Shown in pieces: positions 33,166-64,000 of a DNA stretch of 64,000 nucleotides (its first letter is position 1; each line of letters begins with the position of its first letter). The notes beneath the pieces were generated by a model, which did no database searches, had not been told where the DNA came from, and saw only the letters and a program-made list of their open reading frames with translations. Source of the DNA: Saxidomus purpurata (taxonomy: Eukaryota > Mollusca > Bivalvia > Venerida > Veneridae); assembly GCA_022818135.1 (NCBI GenBank), contig JAFMSR010000016.1, positions 11,710,177 to 11,774,176 on the forward strand, read 5' to 3'. Made by a program: the position numbers and the translations under genes.

Positions 33166-33984
33166 GATAGTGATTATTAAGTTGTTGTGATCACATTCAT
33201 AATTTAAAAAATACATACATCTGAATATGAACATTTATCTATTTATAACAGAGCCATGTATTGTTTAGCTTATTACATGCCTGTGGGTCCAATGTATGGG
33301 TGTGTAATAATGAGATGAGAGTTATAATGATATAATGTGTGGTGGAGATATGTCGTACTTCCGCTAACCTAGAAATTTTTTTTTTTATCTTCATTAAACC
33401 AGGTCATAATGTTAAAGAGCACAATATCTCTGTCAAGTTCAGTAGCGTGTCTGATCACCTCTGATACTCTCACTGCCTGCTCTCTTAACTTGAAAAGTTT
33501 TCAACAGATTACATGTATCACCAAACCTGGTTCATGAAGATATTGTTTTAGCCGTGTTTAATAATCTGCTAGATCTTCCTAGGCACTCTAGGACATGAGT
33601 TGCAAAATTCTCATCAAATTATTATTATCTATTTATGTCTCTCCTAACATTTTGTTTATGTACTGTCCATCTGTCACACTTCGTTTCCACTCAATAACTT
33701 GATCAAGGTCACAGTGAACTCTTGTTAGTTTTTCCTTGATAACATTTCAAGAGATTTTCACAGTGACTTGTACGTTAAACTCCCTATGGCTATTCAGTAT
33801 GTGTGTTTGGGGAGAGGGGTGTGTGTGGTAGAGGGGGGTGGGGGGTATTCCAGTCTCTATCTTCAAATTTCTCTATGCCATCTATACCAAATCTAGTCAC
33901 AAACAAGATATGAATTACCTGCCCCATTTCCCCTGTCATTCAGTCTTATACAGTGTCACTGTCCAAGCCATTAATTAGTTGCTC
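33166..33984. other. Intergenic, no gene recognised
   Basis: Unique-looking sequence with one G-rich patch at 33808-33845 (runs GGGGAGAGGGG and GGGGGGTGGGGGG). Confidence 0.5.
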
Positions 33985-34168
33985 ATTCACACCTCTGTGG
34001 TCAAGTGATTAGTCTGGGAGTTTAAATCTATCGCTGATTCAGGGTCATGGGTTGGAGCCCTGCAGCTTCCAACCAACAGTGCTAGAGTGGAGCCCTGCAA
34101 CTTCCAACTCACAGTGCTAGAGTGGAGCCCTGCAGCTTCCAACCCACAGTACTGGAGTGGAGCCCTGC
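33985..34168 (+). repeat. SINE-like head followed by 35-bp minisatellite
   Basis: An A-box-like TGGTCAAGTGATTAGTCTGG and a B-box-like GGGTTGGAGCCC suggest a tRNA-derived SINE. The part from GTTGGAGCCCTGCAGCTTCC is then amplified as units starting at about 34052, 34087, 34122 and 34157, a period of 35 bp. Confidence 0.6.
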
Positions 34169-35929
34169 TTTATCATACTTGTATTTTATTGAACACAAAA
34201 TATTCCATTGTTACATTCTTCTCCTTTTGGTCAGTTTGCAGTACATGTATTCACTTGAAATAGAAAAATCAAAATCAGACTTCAAAAGAATAATTCTCCA
34301 GTTTGAATAGTCATATAGTCATAAAGGACTAAAGCCCAATTTTATTAGATACCGGTATATACACCAATATAATTATATTCAATTTATGAATGAAGAGGTT
34401 TATGAATACATCTGTACTGCAATTGTTTCTACTTAATTTTTGTTGTGGATACGTGGGAGATCCGATTGCATTTGAATGTCCTATTAAAGAATGATTTATT
34501 GTACAACGAGAAGATAGGGTTTATCAAACATTGCAATCTTGAAACTTAATTAATAGGCCTTAATTGATTTGGATGCATATTTGCTTGGTAGGGATATTTT
34601 ATTATCTTGATTAAAGTCGGATGATTAGGCTGGAGTTAAACAATTGAGAAATAGTCTGTTCTATTTTAGTAAAATGTTTGCCTTGCTCTTTCTAAAGTCG
34701 GTTAAATACTAAACATGCAAATATTAATATTGCATATTTTTGCTGGCGTTTACAAAAAAAGCCTTCTTTATGCATATTCATGTATGCTGTTCCTGGTATA
34801 CAGGATTTTATATAATGTATTTTAAAGGCTAATCATGCTGTCTCATGGACAGCTCTTGTCTGTCTGTGTTATGCATTGCAAACAATGATGCAAAATGATT
34901 ATACATTGTACATCATTATTATACATTGTACATCATTATTATAAATGTAAAAGTAACTCTTACTAGCTCCTTCTGTGGCTAACCTTGAAAAGTCACCATG
35001 CTGTTTGTGGGTAACAATAAGTCAACCTTGATCATGAAAGCTAAAATGTACATAATTATTGTACATTGTGTAAGTGCAAAATTACTCTTTAGCAATTTAG
35101 CAATAGCATATTTAAATTATGTTAAGAATACTTACTTAAAGTTAACTTTATTCCATTTGTGCCGAATGTCTACTAAAACATATACCTTTTCAAGATGCAA
35201 CTCTCCAAGCAGACGACAGTACAATGTCGTCTGGTCAGAATTAAAGTTGTTAGCCTTCTGCAAAATCACCCCTATTTAAATAAATAGACTTGTCTGAATT
35301 TGGAAGTCAGAATATCCAAATGTAAAAATCTAGGTAGAAATGGGTTAAACCATTTTGTTTCCAAATAACAAAAACAGTTACTGTTTCAATTAAAATCCAA
35401 CACTCTGGATAATTATTTACAACTAAGAAGTCTGAAAAGTCTTTCAATTGAGAACACAAAGATTTTAAAGTGCATTAGAAATTCCTCAAAGTTTAGTACA
35501 TGTATTTATAAGAAGATGGCTCCTATTAATTTTGAGTTACTAGCATCCAAAAGTTAAGGTCACAGAGTCACCCAGTTGCTCAAAACGTTAATCTACCATT
35601 AAGTTAACAGTCGATTAACTTAAAGGGTTACATTAATACAGTTTGAAAGACTTTTTAAAACAATTTTTGAACTTAAGAGAATCAGGACTAAAAACTCTTC
35701 AAAGAATCAAAATATCTTGCTGTTGTTGTTTTACAAGATTTTTTTTTTTTCAATCAAAAGTTAATCAACAGTTAGCTTAACAGCCGGTTAAAGTTTAGAA
35801 CAAACCGGTCTTAATAACTGGTAACTAGGGAAGTAGCTTAGGTTACCCAGTCTTTGTAGAGAGGTGGTTATGGCCAACAGCTGACCCCTATCTTTTGTCT
35901 CATGTGAAGTGCTTGAATAATCCAGCAGC
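34169..35929. other. Intergenic, no gene recognised
   Basis: AT-rich. ATTATACATTGTACATC is duplicated in tandem near 34900-34940. No exon-like sequence found. Confidence 0.5.
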
Positions 35930-36330
35930 ATAATGCCCTCAACATATTTTTCCATCCTTATTCTGTTATAACCTAGGTGACCTCAAGCTTAAAAAGAAGG
36001 TAGGTCATGACCTGTAGTCAAGGCCTATTCATTTTGAGATCAGTTAGGTCAAAGGGCATGATCACAATGACCTGAAACAGTTGAACATTTACACAACAAT
36101 ATTGCCTAAGATGTGAGGTAGGTAATGACGAAAGAATGACCCCTTATAATTTTCCGTTCAGTAAGGTCAAGGTCATCTTGTTTGGTGACTGGACAGTTAC
36201 AGGGATTCTGGTCAGTATGCGCCTAAGCCACTTAAGATTTATCATGACCTGTAGATGACCCCAAATTCAGTAGGTCAAAGCCATGACGACCTTTGACAGT
36301 TGCGTAAATTTTGATTAATTACTTGACAAC
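35930..36330. repeat. AGGTCA-rich repeat region
   Basis: About three degenerate units dense in AGGTCA or TGACCT half-sites. It includes the palindrome AGGTCATGACCT (36002-36013) and the direct repeat AGGTCA-A-AGGGCA (36046-36058). The style matches common bivalve repeats containing GGTCAAGGTCA. Confidence 0.55.
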
Positions 36331-36534
36331 AGTTTTACCTACATGTAGGATCCTTTAACTTTGTAAGTTAGGTTTAATCTCTTTTCTAAAATGATGTTAG
36401 CATATCGGTCAGTGTCATGTGACCAGTACATAATTCTGTTTCAAATGAATAGCACTAGAGCAGTTGTCTTACATGTAGCTGCCAAAATTTCTCACACTGT
36501 CAAAGAAGGGTTTTCATAAACACTAGTGGACCTT

Positions 36535-37030
36535 TATTGTAGTACAGAAGGAGGCAGTGACAGTATAATAGGATTATTGGCTTTGTTGGTTGACTGATCT
36601 TTTGGCTTCGTATCAGTTGGACGGCGCGCGCCCCCCCTAAAATTCCCCAACCTTACATAAATATCTGAGTATAAATTTATATTTTCTGTTTCCGAAATCG
36701 GTATCTTAAAAGTATCAAAAACACGTTTGAAATGCAGGAAAATGCACGAAATGGCACCCTCAAAAAAATAATTTCGGGGGAGCATGCCCCCGAACCCCCC
36801 TAGAGAGTGCCTACCTATTTTTTAACCTCTGGCTACGGCCCTGATGTGTTCATTGCCATTCAATTATACATGTTAATTATACACTCGCTCGCTCCACCAC
36901 TATTTAGTGTTCAATTACTTAAAAACAGAGAATAAAACACAGTCATAATTGCCATCTTATAAGGCTTGAGCAGAACCAACAAATGGCAAAAAAGTTACGC
37001 CCCCTAAGACCAAATCCTGGATCCCCCCCT
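36535..37030. mobile_element. hAT-like element ends
   Basis: CTGGCTACGGCCCTG ends at 36842 after a block with GGGGGAGCATGCCCCCGAAC, and CCTGGATCCCCCCCTG ends at 37030. Both resemble hAT-superfamily termini (reverse of CAGGG...). No transposase frame is seen and the partner ends are not resolved. Confidence 0.4.
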
Positions 37031-37437
37031 GCTAAGCATGATTCGTTTTTTGTTCCATTATTTTGGAATCATACCAGCAGTTTGTGGCATCAGATTCTTA
37101 AAGTTTTGACTACAGCCTTGCAAGGAACACCAGCTCATTCCTCCAGCTGCCATATTTTATATGTAGCCAAACTGAACATAATAAAAGTTTGAACCCCACT
37201 AAAATTATTAGAAAATTGGATTGATAGTTTCAGCATGGCAAGGAGATTTTTACATTTTCTATATTGGTTGCTATGGTGATCAGAGTCTACATGGATAACT
37301 AGATTGCCAATTCAACTGGTAGAAACCATGAATAATTACTCCAAGTTTCAACACCAATGAGCAGAGGATTGTTCCAAGCGCAAAATGTTTGATGCATGTG
37401 ATCAACGCACTTGCAATCACAACAAAGTAAGTTTTTT

Positions 37438-37800
37438 AGCTCGATGTTTTTAAGAAAAACTACTCACGTCGGTGTTTGCATTTACATTGGTGACACCTTG
37501 GTTAAATTTTTGTACCACCCCACTTCATTTCAAAACCATTAGCGATATTACTTTGAAACTGAAAATGCTTGTTTACCATCATAACCTCTATCAACAGACA
37601 AGTACACAACTCCGTCAAGGTTTTTGTCAGAATGATTGCCCTTTTTCGACTTTGAAAGTGCATTGAGCTTGGTTAAGTCTTTCGTACCAGTCCACTTTTT
37701 GACTAAACTAATATTACTTTGATAGTTAGATTACTTGTTTACCATCATGATTCCCAAACATAGGCAGGAAAAGGTAGCTCTGTCAAAGATTTCAGACAAG
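37438..37800 (-). mobile_element. Truncated AGCTCGA-ended element, copy D
   Basis: It opens AGCTCGATGTTTTTAAG and carries internal units with TTGTACCACCCCACTT and TTTCGTACCAGTCCACTT, as in the copy at 27981. The opposite end is missing. Confidence 0.55.
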
Positions 37801-38026
37801 ATATATCATACAAATAAGTTTGATAGCCCTTGATTTGTTATCTCCAAGTTACTACTTGTGGCCCTTGTTTATACAGATTCTTGGGGATTTTTTAACTGAC
37901 AATATTTTGGACGCGAGTCGCTTTCTGGCTTTTTTAAAAGCTATCATTATTAGCATAGTTATACCTATGTTGCCTCCCTTGAAACAAAACTCTTCAAATA
38001 AGTTAAAATGTGTATCCTTTCATTTG

Positions 38027-38034
38027 ACTTCCGG
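38027..38034 (+). promoter_or_regulatory. ETS-family-like site upstream of POLR2H
   Basis: ACTTCCGG is the canonical ETS/GABP motif often found at initiation sites of TATA-less housekeeping promoters. It lies 194 bases before the POLR2H start codon. The assignment rests only on motif and position. Confidence 0.4.
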
Positions 38035-38218
38035 TTCGGGTGTTTCAAGTCGAGACAAGCAATTCATTAATTATTTAATGAATTAATACATAATTAAAAG
38101 TAAAATGGTCATATCCAAAGATAACCAGTAGTTTTAAGTCCCCAGTGATCACCATAAGAGTGTCCAATATCATACAGACTCTCCAGTTGCTTAAGAAATT
38201 GAAAGAAAATACCGGTGA

Positions 38219-59485
<21,267 letters not shown>

Positions 59486-59803
59486 TTGGTTGATTTGTAC
59501 TTGAAGTGTGATTGGTCATTACAACTGATGACCAATCACTGAGTGGTTCATGTGTGCATGGAGTGTGAATTACTGGTGTGCAAGTGAAATCTGAAGTCTG
59601 ATTGGTTGTTTTGTACATGAAATGCGATTGTTTATTGCAGACATTGTCTGATTTTTGGTTGGTGGAATGCTTGAAAGGTAGGATCATATTTGTTGGCATA
59701 CACACCATAGTTTGAATGAAGATAGGTATACAAGCTGTCCTGACTTCTAATAGATTCCTTAGGTATGTTTTACCACAAATATGATCTCATCCTTTACAGA
59801 AGG

Positions 59804-59910
59804 AATAAAAGATGTCTTGTGTTGTGTTGATATTGAGTACATTGTACATGTATATTAAGTAATATCACTGCCGTTGTAAAATGTCTATGTCAAAACTTTT
59901 TTTTAATAAA
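59804..59910 (+). terminator. Candidate POLR2H polyadenylation signals
   Basis: AATAAA occurs at 59804-59809 and 59905-59910, giving possible 3' UTRs of roughly 0.33 or 0.43 kb. The second follows a T-rich run. The choice between them is not resolvable here. Confidence 0.4.
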
Positions 59911-62370
59911 AATGTTAGTTGCGGCTTAAAGTGCATTTATTTTCTAGATAACCGCTATTTTTTTCTTCTAAACTTAACAAGACAAAAAGAAAAATCGTAG
60001 GTGTATGTTTTATGAATCGTTGATTTAAGGCTCAGATATGGGGCCAAAACTTGGAAAGTGTAATGGAGTGGTTTACTTGTATTGATGTTTGCTTGTTATA
60101 AGTTTCTCTCAGGTAATTTTGAAACTTCTGTTTTAGATGTTGTATGAGAATGAGGTGATGCAGTAGGCTATTGTTCTCATGAATATAGCACATTGTATAC
60201 ACGTGCCAGCAGTTTTCAACATAATTATAATAGCTGATTGTCCAAGTAGCCGGAAAATAATAACTCTGTACACAACTTTATTTTTTCAAACCTAAAAGCT
60301 TTTGTTTCTTTTTTCTTACCTGCTGATTTCAAGATACTTGCTGCAGTTGATTTAAAGTGATAAGAACTGAAGTTGGGTTTTAAAAAAAAAGAGTGAAAAA
60401 AATATGGAGGACATTCTTTGCACTAGTTTTATTGGAAGTAGAGTATGAACAGTGCTTGTAATCGGGGAATTATTGTATGCAAAAAAGTGCTACTCTCACT
60501 GCCATATGTTGAAAATTGTTAAATGTATAAATGTATTTGTTTTTATTGCAAAGAATGCAAGATATAAATGGAGGTAGCTGAGTGTATAACTGCAGTAAAA
60601 TGTGAATGAATGGGAGAATTTGAATGATAGAAAAGAAAGTTAGATGGAAACAGGGGAGGTAATTGAGAGAATAAGTGGAGGTAAAAATGTATTGAATTAT
60701 GCTAAATCACTGCCATTGAAAAATTATGTAACTGGTTAAGGCCGGTAGTATGTTGTATGGGCTATAGTCGGATGTTGTAACATCTGTCAGTAACCTGTAC
60801 AGGGATTTATGTCACAACGGAAAAGAATTGTGGTAAAGTTCACTGTTCTGCCAAATATGATTGGTTGGTATTATGAACATTGTGTTGCTAGAACAGAAAT
60901 CGTGTCGCTACAATTAGAGATTTATTATTGAAGAGACAACAGAAAGTTGTCGCGATTCATTTTGTGTTGCGACAGACCTTACGGCACCCATAGACTTTTC
61001 TGGTTGTGACATAGAAACCGTGAATATGTTTTATATATGCTGTACTTTAGATGCTGTATGCTTGAATGTACAGTTGTATTTAACATTTTTGCCATTCTTT
61101 TATAAGAAAATTGTTTAAGTACAGTGTGTTCAGTGTGAATGGCTGCACACAGTTTTTGTGTAATGATTTGACGATATTCAAATGCAAAATTTATTTATAA
61201 GAGCAACATTACTTACTCAAAACTGCAAGCTTTGCATTCACCTGGACACACTGTACTCTCTATTTTTATGTTTATATAAGATGCTCAATAATGTTTTAAA
61301 CAAAACAGAAAAAAAAGACAGAAAAAAAAAACAAATCATGTCATCAACATTAATTCACAAGATTCAAAATCTTGATTTTCACATCTATGTCATCTCAAGT
61401 TTTAAAGTGTCGAAGCCTTTCTATTAAGGGAGACTTCTGAATATGCAAAGTTAAGTTTCCTGTGTCTAGCAGAAGACAGACAATTTGTTGGTTGTCAAAC
61501 TTGTTTAATTTGATAACGGAAAACAAGAAAAAATAATAAAACAGAAAAACCCTAATGAATGTTCTGTTTTGATATGTTCCCAATTTTGTCTAGACTTGAA
61601 GTACATGTATCTGTGTAATCCCTATGTAAGAGATTGTCTGTAGAAAGGCATCTATTTGCTTTATGAAGCCAGTAGTAGTTGAGTCTTGATAGAAACTACA
61701 TGTACATGTAAAACAGGTATGCCAAAAGCTGTCTGCAGCTTTGTTGTGTAAATTGGATAATTTCTGACTAGCATGCTAATTGAAGAATCTCACAAAAGAT
61801 TCATTTCACATGATTATATTAAAATTGGAAAACACTATTCATGAAGTGTAAATTTGCGAATAAGTGTCTGCTCATAAATCGCGAAAAAAAATTCGCGCAA
61901 AAATTACCCAATCTACAGTATCGCAACACAGATTGTGATCTATAGAGCTAATTTTGTCCTGTCTGTCTGCATGCCACAGTGTCAAAAATTACTCTGTGAT
62001 TGTTAAGCCAACAATGAGGAGATGGTGCTTTGTACACTAGTATGACACCAAATGTCCGTTGTCCAAGAAAACTCGACATTTAGTATATGTGACAAGTAAC
62101 GACATGAACTAAAAATATCAAGCTTTTTCAGTATACACTGTGCAATGGTATACATGGCATGCCCTCCTGCCCATCTTTTGAGTATTATCCTCTGCAACAA
62201 TAGTACAGCTGAACTTGTATATTCAGTCACCAGTCTTGATCAGCCAATGATGTATTTTAATTGGCCATATTGATAGACCAATAACATAAATCTGTATCGG
62301 GAGAATATTAAGCATACAGCCTTGCTAATTCTATCATAGGATACCTTGTACAATATGCACACACTTCTCA
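59911..62370. other. Downstream of POLR2H, no gene recognised
   Basis: AT-rich with no exon-like frame. Contains one MITE remnant (61750-61920). Confidence 0.5.
61750..61920. mobile_element. TACTGTAAA-family MITE remnant
   Basis: It ends TACCCAATCTACAGTA, with interior TTCATTTCACATGATTATAT and AATCGCGAAAAAAAATTCGC. The left end is not clear. Confidence 0.45.
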
Positions 62371-62990
62371 AAGTTTAGCCTTGATAATGGAAGTATATAT
62401 CGCACATAACATGCAGACACTTGCCAAAGTATATTAACAGCAAAAGTAATGCATGTAGTCACTCGTCAAAGTATACCGATGGCAACAGTTATATAATTTA
62501 TTGCGCATAATATGTGGTCACCTGTCAATAGAATACCCGCTGCAACAGTGGTACATGAAGAGACTTGTCTAAGTATACCCATGGCATCAGTAGTACATAT
62601 AGTCGCCTGTAAAAATACATCAGTGGCAACAGTGGTACATATGGCACACAACATGTAGTCACCTGTAAAAGTATATCGATGGCAACAGTGGTACATATGG
62701 CACACAACATGAGTCATTTGTCCAAATATACCCATAACAACAGTGGCAGCAGTAATACATGTAGTCACTTGCCAAAGTATAGCCATGGCAGCAGTAATAC
62801 ATGTGGTCACTTGTCAAAGTATACCCACGTAAACAGTGGTACATTTAAAGTCAGTTGTCAAAGTATACCAAAGGTAACAGTGGCACATATGACAAGCAAC
62901 ATGTAGTCACTTGTCAGAGTATACCAATGGCAGCAGTAATACATGTAGTATACCCACGGAAGCAGTGGTACATGTGGCCACTTTTCAAAG
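62370..62990. repeat. Degenerate left edge of 42/56-bp array (second locus)
   Basis: Mixed long and short units, as at 10603-11100. The match from 62440 onwards has about seven substitutions, a 1-bp indel and a 10-bp indel over roughly 570 bp. The array's left flank is seen only here. Confidence 0.88.
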
Positions 62991-64000
62991 TATACCCGTG
63001 GCAGCAGTAATACATGTGGTCACTCGTCAAAGTATACCTGTGGCAGCAGTAATACATGTGGTCTCTTGTCAAAGTATACCCGTAGCAGCAGTAATACATG
63101 TGGTCTCTCGTCAAAGTATACCCATGGCAGCAGTAATACATGTGGTCACTCGTCAAAGTATACCCGTGGCAGCAGTAATACATGTGGTCACTCGTCAAAG
63201 TTTACCGGTAGCAGCAGTAATACATGTGGTCACTCATCAAAGTATACCCGTAGCAGCAGTAATACATGTGGTCTCTGGTCAAAGTATACCCGTGGCAGCA
63301 GTAATACATGTGGTCACTCGTCAAAGTATACCCGTGGCAGCAGTAATACATGTGGTCTCTGGTCAAAGTATACCCGTGGCAGCAGTAATACATGTGGTCA
63401 CTCGTCAAAGTATACCCGTGGCAGCAGTAATACATGTGGTCACTCGTCAAAGTATACCCGTGGCAGCAGTAATACATGTGGTCACTCGTCAAAGTATACC
63501 CGTGGCAGCAGTAATACATGTGGTCACTCGTCAAAGTATACCCTTAGCAGCAGTAATACATGTGGTCTCTCGTCAAAGTAAACCCGTGGCAGCAGTAATA
63601 CATGTGGTCACTCGTCAAAGTATACCCGTGGCAGCAGTAATACATGTGGTCTCTGGTCAAAGTATACCCGTAGCAGCAGTAATACATGTGGTCTCTGGTC
63701 AAAGTATACCTGTGGCAGCAGTAATACATGTGGTCACTCTTCAAAGTATACCCGTGGCAGCAGTAATACATGTGGTCTCTCGTCAAAGTATACCCGTGGC
63801 AGCAGTAATACATGTGGTCTCTGGTCAAAGTATACCCGTGGCAGCAGTAATACATGTGGTCACTCGTCAAAGTATACCCGTGGCAGCAGTAATACATGTG
63901 GTCTCTCGTCAAAGTATACCCGTGGCAGCAGTAATACATGTGGTCTCTCGTCAAAGTATACCCGTGGCAGCAGTAATACATGTGGTCACTCGTCAAAGTA
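62990..64000. repeat. 42-bp tandem repeat block, continues past window
   Basis: At least 24 units of the same 42-bp sequence as at 11100-11590, more than twice as many, running off the right edge. Units vary mostly at CACTCG/CTCTGG/CTCTCG and GTGG/GTAG. Confidence 0.95.

Noticed and set aside
63066..63996. Long repetitive frames (SSKYTRGSSNTCGH and DHMYYCCHGYTLT types)
   Set aside because: A consequence of the 42-bp period; both strands are open and there is no protein family. The same applies to 11065-11655.

Overview
The window looks like nuclear DNA from a marine bivalve, probably a heterodont clam. Three things point there: two intron-rich animal genes, a vertebrate-like tRNA gene, and dense AT-rich repeats of types I associate with clam genomes (elements opening AACAAGAGGGCCATGATGG or AACAAGAGCTGTCAGTAG). 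The species call is a recollection of repeat style and is only moderately secure.

Three sequence blocks are separated by two runs of exactly 500 N: block 1 (1-10102), block 2 (10603-23972) and block 3 (24473-64000). Block 1 carries, on the minus strand, the first seven coding exons of COG8, a conserved oligomeric Golgi complex subunit, followed upstream of its start by a ~170-bp satellite. Block 3 carries, on the plus strand, the last six coding exons of COG8 (24892-31787) and then the complete four-exon gene for RNA polymerase subunit RPABC3/RPB8 (POLR2H, 38228-59485). The two COG8 parts join in the correct reading phase, with no residue missing, into a protein of about 697 residues. The gene is therefore probably intact in the animal but broken here by the orientation and placement of scaffold pieces.

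Block 2 holds no recognisable protein gene. From left to right it has a 42/56-bp tandem array, a MITE-like element, two oppositely oriented foldback-like elements built of 21-bp units (15209-16191 and 19114-19808), a tRNA-Val(CAC) gene, three strong palindromes and a 34-bp minisatellite. Its first ~570 bp nearly match 62440-63010, so block 2 is probably the other-allele copy of DNA lying to the right of this window, wrongly inserted between the two halves of COG8.

Between and inside the genes are non-autonomous transposon remnants: a TACTGTAAA-ended MITE family, elements ending in GCTCGACTATTC with ~163-bp internal repeats, SINE-like sequences with pol III boxes, and hAT-like ends. There are also several minisatellites. 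COG8 works in retrograde tethering at the Golgi and RPABC3 in all three nuclear RNA polymerases. They are head-to-tail neighbours with about 6.4 kb between them, and nothing seen links them functionally. Long open frames inside the 21-bp and 42-bp arrays are artefacts of repeat periods divisible by three. I found no bacterial-type system, CRISPR array or virus.
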